64,000 nucleotides of DNA, from assembly GCA_036785325.1 (NCBI GenBank), contig JAXIVH010000002.1, positions 11,755,499 to 11,819,498 of the forward strand, given 5' to 3'. The notes under the pieces were generated by a model, which was not told where the DNA came from, did no database searches, and saw nothing but the letters and a program-made list of their open reading frames with translations. This stretch comes from Urophycis tenuis (lineage: Eukaryota > Chordata > Actinopteri > Gadiformes > Phycidae). Below, one piece after another: positions 23,340 through 58,984 of this stretch (its first letter is position 1; the number at the start of each line of letters is the position of its first letter). The position numbers and the translations under genes were made by a program.

Positions 23340-23470
23340 GTTTTTTTATTGTGTATAGAATTTAGCCAGGCTCTTTACTGCTCATCTATCCCCTGCACTG
23401 CTGGTCTCTGCGAATTTCTCCTACGGGGGATTAATAAAGAAATATCTTATCTTATCTTATCTTATCTTAC
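23340..23470 (+). mobile_element. LINE 3'-tail-like fragment with (TTATC)n
   Basis: The motif gcgaatttctcctacgggggattaataaag followed by (atctt)n matches the usual end of fish Rex1/L2-type LINEs, including the short tandem tail. The 5' portion is not recognisable. Confidence 0.55.
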
Positions 23471-24414
23471 TATTGGCTCTGGGGAGTTTTGTAAGAACGA
23501 CTCTATATATTCTGTTGAAATGACTTTAAATTAACCAAACGCAATTAGTTCTACAATAAGTGGCTGTGCTGCAGCCAAAAGGTCTTTCCCAACACTTTTT
23601 AAGCGAAATTGAGTTTAACCACAGCATGTCTTAAATAGGAAACAGATGCAGGACGGATCCCAGAGCCCGGGGCGCGAGGGACGGCAAATCAAAGCTGGAT
23701 TTGATCAAACTGAATAATCTATGGGCTGACTTTGCTTTCGTTAAACGTGCAAAGTCCACCAATTGCGTGCGTTGTGTTTGAATCCAATTGAATGAGATTG
23801 AAATTTAACATACTAATAAATGTTACATTATTAAACTCGTTGGGCAACAAAGGTAATCGCACAATTGCCAGAAAAACAATACATTCCTCCGTTTTTGTAG
23901 CCTACTGCAATGCCATTAGCGACTTTGTAATAACACATTTACAATTTAAAAAAAGTAAGTAAGTATCTATTAAGATGAAAACTAAATCCGAACATTCTGA
24001 TTTGATTTGTGTAAATAATTTAATGAAAAAATACAAACACAGTGATGATATTCACCATATTTGACAATGCTGAGAAATATCGTTTTTGACTAATAGGTGT
24101 TGCCCTATCTATACCATTAAAAGTATATTACTTTCTAATCATCGTCAGTTTAATGGCGGGAAGGTGAAAACAATAAAGATAAGCAACATTTTTGATAAAA
24201 ATGTAGCCAGGCAAACTCAAATTAGACGCGTTATCTTCTATCATTAGGACTATATAGCCTGTCACACCACAAAGCACAGGTTTTGCGATGCATACATTAT
24301 CAAGAAAGAAACCCTTGATCGCGCATGCGTTTTCGGACATAATTACTTTAAAATAACATTCGTTTGATTCCATGCATTGTTAAATCGAATAATGCACTCA
24401 TTTTGTCCACTTAC

Positions 24415-24751
24415 GGCTTGGTTGGTGCGTGCGTCCTCGTTGCGCGCTGAGCCCAGATGATTCCCGTGTCCATTTAAGGCAAGTCCGCAGTTGAAGGTCT
24501 GTGCCACGCCCACACACGGCACCGGCTTGCTGGTCGGGGTGGATATGATACTGGACGGAATTGTACCGCACAGAACGATAGCGGCAAATTCTTCCAAAGC
24601 GGTGCACTGCTGCCCGTTGGCACATAGAACGTTGTCGAGAGATGGATGCGCGCCGAGCTGGAAGAGTTTTCCTTGGCCAGAACACGCGTTCAGTGTGGTG
24701 GCGGTGGGGTGAAAATCACCGTCGGTGTGTAGGGTGTGCTTGTGAATAATA
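24415..24751 (-). CDS. orphan exon-like open stretch of unknown identity
   Basis: I do not recognise this protein. The minus strand has a plausible acceptor (ttggttccaaactgcag at 24752-24768) and a strong donor (AAGCC|GTAAGT, GT at 24414-24413). Between them lie 337 bases open in one frame that begins IIHKHTLHTDGDFHPTATTL and contains seven cysteines. The stretch is GC- and CpG-rich in an AT-rich setting, with many C/G third positions. A NRF1-like TGCGCATGCG lies at 24319-24330. It could be an internal exon of an unannotated gene or a CpG island with a chance ORF. Confidence 0.3.
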
Positions 24752-25386
24752 CTGCAGTTTGGAACCAAATGAACAAATGTGAACAAACAATCCAAAACAC
24801 GTTTTTATCAATAGCCTACAATGAATTCCGCCCAAATCCAACTTTGTTAATGCATACATTGTTAATACTTAACTATGGATACTTACTCAATAGTGAGCTA
24901 TCAAGCCCCGCCTTCGATACAGCATCGAGCTTGTCTCTACTCGTCAAAGACAAGGACGCACGGCGGCAGGCCTCATTAAAGGAGGTCAAGCACGCACATC
25001 AAAGACTAAGACATTCATACAGAAAAATGTTCCAGCCCATATGGCTCTGACTTTTATTCTTACAGTGCAAGGTAGCACCACATAATAGTCACCGAAACGG
25101 TGGTTATGAAAAAAGATTGAAATAAAATAATGTTTATTTTCACCGTAACATTATTAAAACCTTTGAGCCATAGAATGTGTCTAATCTAATTCTAGATTAA
25201 GCTCTGGTCAGGCTCTGGTCAGGCAGTTTATCGCTGGGCTGACTGACACAAACACTGGTGCTTTCCACAGCAGATGTGATGTTGACATTGTTGGATTGAA
25301 AGGGTGTGGCAGTTGTGCGTGTGGTGCATAACGCTGGCTCTGACTCGTGCAGTCGATTTGTTTGCATTTTCGTACAGCCGACTGTG

Positions 25387-26795
25387 CCAGGGTCAGGCTC
25401 GGACTGGCAATCTGTACAACCGGGCATTTGCCCGGTGGGCCGGTCCACATGTGGGCCGGTGGACTCCGAGATTTTTATTATTTTTTTATGCCAAAATGTT
25501 TAAGTTATTTATTTGAGCAGCGTGGCCCATGTTGCGGCCCATCATGTATAAATTCAGTTGCATCCATTTGGCTTGGGGGGGGGGACAGGTCAATATTTTG
25601 AGAAGCATCTCGCTGCGGCCCGCAGGAAGGCGTGGCTTGACATCACACCCCGCCCACATCACAGACAAGTGCATTCTGGGATTGAGTATAAGAATAGGTG
25701 ACTTGTAATATCATTTGTATAATAGTGTAACATCCTGGATGTGTTTGATGTGTGTAGTGTAAGTTCTTGTATAATGTGCCCATGGTGTGTTAATGCTTTG
25801 TGTGCATTGCGTTGTCTCTTGCCTATGTCCTTGCTCTCTGTTAACTGCTGACAGCGCCTGTAGAGCGATGTCAGGCGTTGCAGGGGACGCCTGGGTATCG
25901 GAAAAAAGTTACTGTTTTGTTGTCTCTTGGGTGTTCGCGGTTTAAGGATAACACTACAGCAATTTCGGCGTCCAACTCTTTCTGCACAGGAGTGACATAA
26001 AATCGAGAAAGTAGTAAATCAATATGTGTTCGTGAACACTTGATACACCTTGATTTAACATAAAATATTTCACTACTGCACAACGAATGATTTGAGGAGT
26101 CCCCATTTATTATTTCTATGAAACGTAAGAGTTAGGTTACAAAATCACCTGCTGGATATGGATAAACCACTAAAATCGGCGTAATCATGTTTAATCAAAT
26201 GTATAATCAATCATGTTTAATCAAATCCCATAATGCACTGGTACCGGTCGGGCGAAAGCAAATCCCAGAATGCACTTGTCCGTGATGTGGGCGGGGCGTG
26301 ATGTCAAGCCGCGCCTTCCCGCGGGCCGCAGCGGGACGTACTTGAATATTTTTGGCCTCTTCATGACAGGTTCAGTGTGTGTTACGATCGCGCCCCCCTG
26401 CCCCACCCCTCAAGTGGATTTGTCCAAGCAGCCGGTAGGTTTATGGGGAAATATAGTGATAGCGCATCATTTAGCCTTGCACTTAAGAATAATCATTATG
26501 GATGACAGAAGTACCAAAAAGAGGAAGGGGGGAGCGGAGAAGATCCGCGAGAAAAAGCAAAAAGCCCTACAGGCCAACACTGCAAAAAGTTTTAAAATTG
26601 ATAATTTGTTTGCTGCTGCCAGTAGAAGTAGTGCCCCTAGTGCTGCTAGTGGAAGCAGAACTAGGGACAGCTACGAAAAGGTTGCTAGAGATGTCAGCCC
26701 CGGGCCAACTAAAGAAGTAGAAGTAGTAGGTCCAGTGGTGGGCCGGTCTAGGAAAAAAATGCCAGGGCCGAATTTTGTTCCCAGTCCGACCCTGG
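25387..26795. mobile_element. hAT-related element with transposase N-terminal remnant
   Basis: The left end (ccagggtc...cggactgg, then a gggccggtccac box near 25438) is matched in inverse orientation by the right end (ggtccagtggtgggccgg ... cagtccgaccctgg). No clean 8-bp duplication is seen. Inside are two 72-bp inverted arms (25612-25683 and 26261-26332) with only 4 mismatches. The right half holds the start of a ZMYM1-like hAT transposase reading frame. It is an internally deleted derivative. Confidence 0.75.
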
Positions 26796-26806
26796 CCAGA
26801 GTGTAG
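26497..26806 (+). pseudogene. hAT transposase (ZMYM1-like) N-terminal fragment
   Basis: The reading frame starting MDDRSTKKRKGGAEKIREKK is the lysine-rich N-terminus typical of ZMYM1-like hAT transposases in fish genomes. After about 100 residues it runs into the terminal repeat and stops. The zinc finger, catalytic and dimerisation regions are absent, so it is a dead fragment. An in-frame upstream ATG at 26270 lies in the inverted arm and is unlikely to be the original start. Confidence 0.55.
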
Positions 26807-28221
<1,415 letters not shown>

Positions 28222-28573
28222 TAGCCTGACATCACCAGACCATTCCACAAATGTGCATAAGTCTGGATTCTCTAGTTTCCTTTTCAGTTTCCATGGGGTG
28301 TTATCAACAGACGCCGACCAAAATGCCTCTGGAAGCAATTGGATGTGTCCAAGTTAACGTGTGTCACATCAGCGGCAGCCATCTTGGTTGCCAAGACAGG
28401 GCTCCCATACCGTGCTCTGTACAGTCTTACACCCGCCAAATACGAGATAAACGGTTGTGATTGGCCCGACCCCGGCCAGGTTTGCTGGATGTCTGAACGG
28501 GGGAGAGGGGTCAGACGCATAGGTCAGAGCTAATTAAACATTTGCTCACAGACTCGTCTGGTTCCCAGGCTAG
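28222..28573. mobile_element. MITE-like fish repeat (352 bp)
   Basis: The termini are inverted: tagcctgacatcaccagac at the left, and the right end reads tagcctgggaaccagacg in reverse complement. The interior (gccatcttggttgccaagac, cggttgtgattggcccgacc) matches a dispersed repeat I know from many teleost genomes. The superfamily is not certain. Confidence 0.65.
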
Positions 28574-28929
28574 ATGAAGGGTTTACATTGGCTACATGAA
28601 GAGATACATTGGCTTGATTAGTGTGCTTTATAGACCTCCATCATTTTGCCGGGGTGACGTTGTGTGTTCACCATAACACTACATCTGAGTGGACACATGG
28701 TAAAGCCTTATGGGGCAAAACTTCACTCACAACCGAGTAGTAAACAATGGGGAAATTGAGTTGGGATCATATGTTGCTCCTGGTACATTTCACAATACCA
28801 AATAAAAACGGGTGATTTGAATTGGGAACAAACTGAGATAGAATGTGACTTGGGTCTTAAGGATACGGGAAGGGAGTGGACATGTTGCAATGGTTTAAAT
28901 CAGACACCGAACATTAAAACAGCTGGAGA

Positions 28930-28930
28930 A

Positions 28931-28974
<44 letters not shown>
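28930..28974 (+). repeat. (ATG)n microsatellite
   Basis: About 15 ATG units; the reading frame through it (poly-Met) is not a gene. Confidence 0.95.
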
Positions 28975-29440
28975 AAGGAGGAATGTTTTTTTTCATTTAT
29001 TGTGATTGTTTTTTCTACATCATATAACAAGAAGAAAAAGTACATAGATAATAGAGAATATCATTATTATTAGCAACGATATTGCCGCTTAATGTTGGGG
29101 TACTGGAGGGTTACGCTAGCCTGGTTCTACTGTACAGTCTTCTGTGTTCGCGTGTAGTCCGCCAAAATGCTAAGCAGGAATTCAATCTGTTAGCGATGTA
29201 AATAATCGTCATGAAAATCTCCTCAACTTGTCTGCTTTCAATCTATTTTTACTGTTGGCATAAGTGACCTCGAAAAAGCGAGTCTTCAGCCGTCCTGGGG
29301 TATTGTAAAAATGTTTGGCTTGGTGCGCCGTGCGCGAACCCGATGACGACAGGCTCTGTGGGCCGGGAAGGAGAGGCGCATGCAAGTCATACGTTTAGGT
29401 GTGTTGGAGCCAAGAAATTCAACCTCACTTGTCTGGCCAG

Positions 29441-29487
29441 TGTAACGCACACGCACACGCACGCGCTCTCTCTCTCTCGCGCGCGCG

Positions 29488-29554
<67 letters not shown>
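29441..29554 (+). repeat. compound (CA)n-(CT)n-(GC)n tract
   Basis: acgcacacgcacacgcacgcg, then (CT)n, then gcgcgcgcgc, then about 33 CA units. Alternating purine-pyrimidine with a GC core is a classic Z-DNA-prone sequence. Confidence 0.93.
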
Positions 29555-29556
<2 letters not shown>

Positions 29557-30778
29557 CCTGTGAGTACCTGGATCTGTTTAAAACATTCAGACAGACCAAC
29601 CAATAAATGTAGTACTTTTTGTTAGACTTCCGAGTTGAGTTATTTAGTTATTTAAGCACGCTACAAACCACCACGCACATACAGTCATAAAGAAGGAGGC
29701 AGGGATAGACAGTCACAGACCGACGTGTCAAAGAGAGAGGCTACAGACATTTACCAGACCTGAAAACCTTGTAAATAAAGTAGAACGGCTGGCTCTAGAA
29801 GGAGACTCTAGTGTCCTCTATTGATAGGTCCAATATTATAGGGTATAGTATATTGTAAGAAGATACGTTAACGCAAATATGTAGAGAAAACACACTCGGG
29901 CAGTCTGGTGTTGTAGAATGTAGATCATAGAATTCCCCTTTCCCGCAGAGTTCCCGCTGTGATAACATAAGACTCATTTAGTGATTTTCACCATTCGTTT
30001 TTCGCATGCACATACTTTTGGAAGGGATTTGTCAGGTCAGTTCACACAATCTAACTGCACGAAAACTATAGGCCTATATTATAATTCGTATGAAAACTAT
30101 ACTGTAGTATATATTACAAAATACGAATAAAAAACAAATAATAGTTATTTAAATAATTAGCCTATTGAGGCACAAACAAATACCCATGTATCCCTATCAT
30201 GCATACAGTTTTTCTCCATTGGTTTGGCTCATTTCTTGAAACAGAAATTACATTCTCAAAACAACATGGACAAACCTCCAAACCACTTGGCAATTGTTCA
30301 CAACAGAATTATATTTCTCATTGATTTCATCACTTTGCAAATGTCTTAGTATATCTTTGCAAATGATTAAGTACAGGTAGCCTACAGTTAGCCTACATTT
30401 AGCACAATTTCCAAGTGAATAGATCCTGTTGATTTAAACTGATTGATTGATTCTCAGTCTAATGGTTGTTCTCTCCAAAACATGTCAGCATCATTTCATT
30501 CTATAAGTCATCACATGCAAAATAGTCTCTTCAATTGTCAAAATAAGTCAAGAACCTAATACCATGAATATAATATGTACGAATCTCTTGGAACATTTGA
30601 TTAATTGATTACTGTAATTGACAGTCAGGTGAAAATAGAACTTGACTAACGAAGGAGGAGTTTCACACATCTCAGATGACCATGAAGCAACTTTACAGGG
30701 TAACATTTGAAAGCTGCGGTACATATACATGTAAGTCAGTTACTGGTTGTCTATCATTATAACCTTTTTACAATTAAG

Positions 30779-31005
30779 CAGTGGTTCCCAAACTTTTTTG
30801 GCTTCAGTACCCCCTTAACCTGATGTCTGAATCCAAGTATTTGCTTAATTAGTGCCTCCCAAGTAGATCTAATACTGTGGGTTTTACTGTAACATTTCAG
30901 TATGTCTATAGTCATTGATGATTTCCCCCTCCACTTTCTCTCAAATACCCTCCTCTGCATAGGCCTATCCCTAGGGGTACATGTACCCCAGGTTTGGAAC
31001 CACTG
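30779..31005. mobile_element. hAT-type MITE nested in the Tc1/mariner element
   Basis: cagtggttcccaaac at the left and gtttggaaccactg at the right are inverted hAT ends, 227 bases apart. No clear 8-bp duplication remains. It must be younger than the element it interrupts. Confidence 0.8.
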
Positions 31006-31141
31006 GAGTAGTAGCCAGTAATATATTGAACTTGTGGAAGAGAGCATATTCCTATGTCATTTTCTGTTACTCTCGTGTATGACTCTTCTGTATGACTGAT
31101 TTGATGCTTCTTTTTTTTTTAAACTTTTTTTGTTGTTGTAG

Positions 31142-31524
31142 AGAATTTCCACCGTGGCCCGCTCATCAGAGTCTGGTTCACTACTCATCCAAGGATGGTC
31201 ATGGTGTTCCTACCACCTTACTCTCCTTTCCTCAATCCTATTGAGGAGTTTTTCTCCGCTTGGAGGTGGAGAGTGTATGAGCATCAGGCTCAAAATCAGA
31301 GGTCCTTGCTCCATGCAATGGACGCTGCATGTGATGATATTACAGGAGATCAGTGTAGGGGATGGTTGCGACATGCACGCCGTTTCTTCCCTCGTTGCAT
31401 CGCAAGGGAGAATATACGCTGTGATGTGGACAAGAATCTGTGGCCAGACATATACCATAATATATATAATCTTTTTTTCAGTTTTATACACAATTGTATT
31501 CTGTTAGCTAGACAAAAAAACTAG
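31142..31524 (+). pseudogene. IS630-like DDE transposase, C-terminal fragment
   Basis: The frame contains FHRGPLIRVWFTTHPRM, then FLPPYSPFLNPIEEFFSAWR, then RCIARENIRCDVDKNLWPD. This is the C-terminal part of the Tc1/IS630 DDE domain, including the PxxNPIE(E) block with the last catalytic acid. The N-terminal DNA-binding region and the first two catalytic Asp blocks are missing. Just upstream, ttttttgttgttgtag at about 31126-31141 looks like a splice acceptor, so the original gene may have had an intron here. It ends at a stop at 31522. Confidence 0.75.
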
Positions 31525-32225
31525 TACAGTAACCATTGTGAATGAAGGACTGGGCTAAGACTGAGAGGTGGACATAAGGGATATGTCAATAGTCCTCTGC
31601 CATAGTGACAAAACATCTAACCATTTTGACTTGCAGTGCTCACACAATGCCAAAGGGACAATGCATTTTGGGAGCACTGACTGTTTATATGAGAGAGAAA
31701 TTTAGTTTTGACACATGAGTGAACTGTTTTGGGAGAGATATAAGCTTTTGGAGGTGAACCATGGTGTTGTGCTGAACCATCCAGGTTATTTTGGCAAAAG
31801 CACCTGAACCATCCAGGTTATTTTGGCAAAGCTGTTTCGAGAAATGAGCCAAAGCAATTAAGAAGGATCTTTTGCCTTTTGGTGGCACTGACTATTTATA
31901 TGGGAAAGGAATTTAGTTTTGAAGCATGAGTGAACGGTGAGATATGAGCTTTTGCAAGTGAACTATGGTGTTGTGCTAAACTGTAAGACTGTTCTGCCAA
32001 ATGATCTTAGAGTTTTGAGAATGTAATTTCTGTTTCAAGAAATGAGCCAAACCAATGGAAAAAAACGGTAATATGGATGAGTGACTTTTTAATTATTCCT
32101 AACTACAGGGATAACTTTGAGCTCTGAAGCCCCACATACTTCCATTATATTGATTGTAACTCCAGCTATGTAAAAAAAACAAACATGAAAAAGCGCAAAT
32201 ATTCACCACAGTAGGTAGGCTAATG

Positions 32226-32502
32226 CAGTGGTTCTCAACTGGTGGGTCGCGACCCAAAAGTGGGTCACGGAGCCGTTTTCAGTGGGTTTATGAAAAAAAA
32301 TCATGTGCTTATCTTTTTTGAAGAGGATTTTTTATGCAACATTTTTATTGCCTGAATAAGTCACTGATTAGTTTAATCGTGGTTACTGAAGTAAATATGT
32401 AAAATAAATTTGAGAAGTTGAAAATGTTCCTTGATTTGGGTCGCGGCTTGTCATTAAGAGGTGATGGTGGGTCCTGAAGCCAGACCAGATGAAGAACCTC
32501 TG
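32226..32502. mobile_element. hAT-type MITE (277 bp)
   Basis: It begins cagtggttctcaactggtgg followed by gtcgcgaccc, and ends with the inverse of cagaggttcttcatctgg. Flanking duplications are ggctaatg (32218-32225) and gggtaatg (32503-32510), 7 of 8 matching. Confidence 0.85.
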
Positions 32503-32510
32503 GGGTAATG

Positions 32511-35500
32511 GATCCTGACAATTATATTCAAACCTGGGCACACAGAAGGCATATCTCAAGAATGTTTCTGTTCTGTTGACTTCCGACATGAAGAAATCAC
32601 AGTCATCTTGACATTGAAACAGTAGCGAGGCGTGAGTGTGGATGTGTGGAGCTCGGTCCTGGCACGGGTTGACGTCCCAGAGAGGGTTAAGCTTCTCGGA
32701 CACTGCTACTGTAACGTGTCCGTGCGTGTGGAGCTCTGTCCGGCCAGCTGTGGACGGCCGCGGTAGGCAACGTCACTAGCTTCAAAAAAGTTACCAATAC
32801 ATAGGCCTGCATCATGCTGTTTGTCATTGAGAGCAGTGAGTGCATCAAGTGACCACCTATTGAAAAAAAAAAATTTGAACTCAACGACTTATTCGAATAG
32901 GCCTTTGAGGAAACCTGCAGCATTTAAACACATAGCTCAAAGAAGGATGGGTGGAAGGGACGTCAAATGTGCATATGGTAAAAACATAAAAATGTCAGAC
33001 TGAACACAGTTTTTTTTATTATATCACTTAAGCTGTCATTAAACAAAAAAACAAAACAAAATAGAAAGCGGTCATTTAAACTCATCAAAACACATCGCAT
33101 CTTATCCTGATGAACTTTACATAGAAGTAGAGCGAAATAGTCTGAGAGTTCAACTCTCCTATAGAAACTACCATGAGCTATCTAGAAATCAGCTTCACTG
33201 ATAAACTTGCATAAACTATAGGCTTTGTATTCCTTGGTTATACTGTCATTTGGCAATTCTGAAATAGTCTCTGTGTGTATATATATACACATATACATCA
33301 GTTATAAACAGTAGGCTATATGATGCATGTGCTTCCATATCTTATTTAGCTTTGTTGTTGTTTTTTATTTGTACATTTTAGTGGAACAGCGGCAATTTGG
33401 GCACATGCTATATTCTTATGATTGTGCTTTCGGGATGTAGGAACCTTTGTGATTAGATAAGGTTTCCAATTCACGCCCACCATATGCACTATAGAAACTA
33501 AAATGTACAATGATATGAATTATAACAATCTAATTCTAGCGCTCTTAAACTTAAATATCATCAATTGAATAATAGTGCCATATCAATTGGGGGGACCCTG
33601 TCGGCTACTTATTCACATAAAACAAGTAGAAAACATCACCTTGAAGGAAGTGGACAGACGTCAAGGTGAAAACAAAAGAACCCCATTTAACTCTATACCT
33701 TGAAACAAACCAAACCCTTAACTCGTATGCTATGTGCATCGTGAACATAAATAATTGAAATGTTGGACGCCAGGAAGACTTAAGGTCAAGCAATTCAAAA
33801 TGAATGTCGACAGTACAGCAACATGCCAATTAAGGAGCGCTAAAGCCAAATCTAGCTTCACCAATCAGTTGCATACATCACTGCTGCCCCCTAGTGGCAA
33901 CAAATGTTTCACTCGCATCTGCGAGGAGGAAAATGAATTAAATCTGAGCACCACATACATTGAGTACATGTGAATTTGATCCCATAGAGCTAATCCTGGA
34001 AAGGTAGTCTATTTCCTAGCCATGTGACGCCATACCTGCCCTACCTTGTGATAGACTCGGTCAGTCACGTCTGTGGTCCTGTTGTGACGCATGTAAACAA
34101 AAAGACCCATCATGAAACAAACAGAAGATATTTCTCAGCGGTTCAGAGATACAGGAGACAGATGCTTGGACACTGTGGACTATAACTTATGTTGCAATAC
34201 ATGCAACTTCTTGGCGTTCTACCAAAGAGTACAGATAACAGAAACCAACGGGCAGAGCAGAGTTGGGAGAGCGATGGGGAGGGGAAATAAATACAACTAA
34301 ACCATAGTGTGAGGTCATGGACTACTGACTGAATCTTATTCACTGAGGATCTTATCTTAAGTACTATTTACACTTTCTTACATTAGTTAGAGATCTGCAT
34401 GGTCTTATAGTGCTCCGATAATACAAAGAAGAACAAAGAAACACAAAAAAACCCCACTATTCCTCAACGTTGCTTTTTCACCTGCTCTAACTTAACGCTG
34501 CGGTCCAAGGAAAACATTGGGTCTCCAAAAAAACACGTTTTCGCTTGTAAGAAAATAAATGTTACCACTGACCACGCCGTGACTTGAATCGACAGCCCTT
34601 GGACGTAGATTGAGTCGAGAGCAAATGAAACGGCCACAAAACAAAACAACGGCAACAAAGGAGGAAAAGCAGCAACGGTTTACACAAGAGGACGACGCTC
34701 CAGATGCCGGCTAACACAAACAGAAGAGAGTATATTCTGCACAAGAGAACTCAGGTTAACATTTTAACACGCCACCACATTAACATGCTAAGCTCCACAT
34801 GAATCTTAAACGTCATATCTTGTTTTAATTACATTTATAAATCAAAGATAATATATATTTTGTAATGGCAAAAGGTCTGTTTTATGTGGAAATGTACATG
34901 ATCTAGTAAAAAAAAAAAAAAAAAAAAGTTATAGCTTCAGAACCAGCAGGGTAGAAAGCGATAGGTACAGTTTACACAAGTAATGTGACTGCTGTAGAGT
35001 GGAGCAAGATCAAAACAACATAAAACGCATTACGTACAAAATCATGTCATATCTAGCGACGTTGCCATTTCCAAACAGACGATTTGGCATCATGAAAAAG
35101 AGAACAGGAACAAGGCCTAGTAGAGGATGCCGGGGGGAGCGACAGGAACCCAAGCACCTGACCGCGACATGTCCCTCGGGGGCCACCGTCCCTCCGGGGC
35201 CGCCCGGCCCGTAAAGCTTGGGCTGCGCCTCCGCCCCGGCTCGCCAGCTCAAGGAGCGGGCTGCGCTCACGTCCACGGCGTCCAATGGGTGCTGTCCCGT
35301 TGTGTGGGCCGGCTGGCGTGCGTGTGGCTGGCAGACGCTGAGGGCTGCGGAGGGGCTGACGGCCGGCAGCCGCTGCCCCCCCCCCCCCCCCCCCCCAGTT
35401 AACTCCGGTTGAGTCGGGTGGCGCCCGCGGTGACGGTGCACCCGCTGGGTCGGGTTGGCCGAGGAAACGCCCGCTCCATGGACCCTCCGTTTAGCCGCGT

Positions 35501-35855
35501 CCGGACGCCCGGCGCTACGAAACATTGGAAGGAAATTCCCCGAGCGTGTCCCGAGTGAGTGTGAGCGAACAAGACGTGTGCAGCAGTCTGAACGCATTGG
35601 CGTTCTGAGCGATAATACCTGATAGTATGTGCTCTAGTGCGGCGGCTGGCAGCGGAACATGCTAGGTGGTGCAAAAGAAAGGCAAGGTGTATCACAATAA
35701 AAGCCTCTGGAAGCCCTTTTATACTTTTTTTTTTTGTACATTTCATTCCTATCCGCTTCAGAACCGCCATTAGTGATGAGGAGGGTGGGGCGGCGGTGGA
35801 GGCATGTGTGGGCGGGACCTTTCGCACCGTCGGACGCAATCGCGACGCGCGGTGA
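32511..35855 (-). other. mtss1 3' UTR and downstream region
   Basis: No further coding exon was seen. The first 800 bases after the mtss1 stop (35855 down to about 35050) are very GC-rich, with a poly-C run at 35376-35396. Long minus-strand frames there are a composition effect. Below 35000 the sequence turns AT-rich, with a 22-base A run at 34906-34927. A possible polyadenylation hexamer (AATAAA on the minus strand) is at 33020-33015, but this is weak evidence. Confidence 0.4.
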
Positions 35856-57413
<21,558 letters not shown>

Positions 57414-58913
57414 CTGGCAACACAGAGACACAAACCGTCAGTTAAAACAGCCGACAGACTCGTGCGTTCACATTTACATTTAGCAGACGCTTTTATCCAA
57501 AGCGGCTTACAAAGGGTACATTTGTCAGAAGAAGGTGAAACATGTCATTGCGGTTAATACAGTAAGAAAGTCACCAGAACACGTTTCAAGCATTTCAATT
57601 GCTATCGTTCACTCGGGCGCACTACGCTCACACAATACATATCGGACACACACGTACACGCAGACGCACACACACACGCACACACACACACGCCGCACAC
57701 ACGTGCTTTCCATCCAGCCTGAATCTGTTATTGCCGTGGTTGAAGCCATTGGCATTACAGAATACCTTTTAGCGTTCACGCTGAGGCTGTTAAGAGGCGC
57801 CGGCGTGCTCAGGAGAACAGAGAGGCTGCTCCCGAGTGCCAATGCTTCACATTCCACGGCATGCCGTCAGAGCGGAGCAGGCCAGAGGAAGACGTCTCAT
57901 TCTGTTACGCTTCAGCGACGACGAGAAGCGCTTGGAGCGACTTTTTACGTTACGTTCCCTTCAGGGGGGGGGGGGGGGGTGTTGTTCTTCAGGGCTGATA
58001 GCGATCACCCGACAACCCCCGCCCTGGGGTTGGGTGGAGGGTCACGGCTGGAGGGGTGAAAGCGCCTAACTGGGATGGTTTGGCTGGACCCCACCGGGGG
58101 ACACACTGTAACAGGCGGCCCGCGTGTGATGATGAGGCAGCGCAAACACAGCTCTTCAAAAGACAAGTCAATATTGGTCCATTTGGAGGAACTCGCCTAA
58201 CGCGCAGCCTGGTCCGACTGCAAACAAGACGAGCGCGTGTCTGGTGGCACCGCCGGGCCGCGTGAACAGCGCCTGAACTTCTGGGCTGAGCCGCACAAGG
58301 CCCACGGGTTTCCACTGTTCCACTGAAAACGTGAGCGTGTGGTGTTGTGAATGAACCGTTATGTTAATGTTAGAGAGACTTTGGATTAATCATCTAAAGG
58401 TCATGAGGTCATATCGGTGGAGGCAGGGATCTGTAACAAGCACTAAGTATGGCATATACAAAAAAAAAAAAAACAACAAAAGAAAAAGCTTTCTGTATGT
58501 AATGGTTTCAAACAACACCGTGTCCACCACTGCGTAAACACATGATAATCTCCTTTTGAGGGCTGCATCCACTTGAGTGAGCGAGTGTCCCTTCTGTAGA
58601 ATATATCTGTGATGAAACAGGGAACAGGGCGTAGCCCCGCCCATTTCAGTTCTGCCCCCATGGGTTCTGCTTTAGTTATTGCACCGGATCAGAGAATAGT
58701 ATAGTGCCATCCGCCTTACAATGGCCGACGGGATGAGGTGCACTGCCTGGCATTCAGTAGGTGAGCCACAGTGACCCCGTGTGTCACCAAGTGCAGCGTG
58801 TGCTCACTATGTTCTGGAAGGCCTCCAGCCGTGCAGCACAGTGGAGACGTGACATTGATTGACAGGTCTATTGTTGATTTGACTGACTTGCTCTCTGTGA
58901 GACCTAAACATTC

Positions 58914-58984
<71 letters not shown>

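Larger units (their letters stand above)
30206..32068 (+). mobile_element. Tc1/mariner-superfamily element with 57-bp inverted ends (1863 bp)
   Basis: The left end CAGTTTTTCTCCATTGG continues to 30262. The right end is its inverse (32012-32068) with two mismatches in 57 bases, and both sides abut TA (30204-30205 and 32069-32070), the Tc1/mariner target. Inside are a C-terminal transposase fragment (31142-31524), a nested hAT MITE (30779-31005), and an imperfectly duplicated block (about 31680-31860 and 31880-32050). The element cannot be autonomous. Confidence 0.88.

Noticed and set aside
24736..25050. Plus-strand 104-codon frame overlapping the orphan exon flank
   Set aside because: AT-rich, no family resemblance and no supporting splice sites.
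35010..35839. Minus-strand frames of 146 and 195 codons just after the mtss1 stop
   Set aside because: They lie in the GC-rich 3' UTR, run through a poly-C tract, have no recognisable motif and overlap each other.
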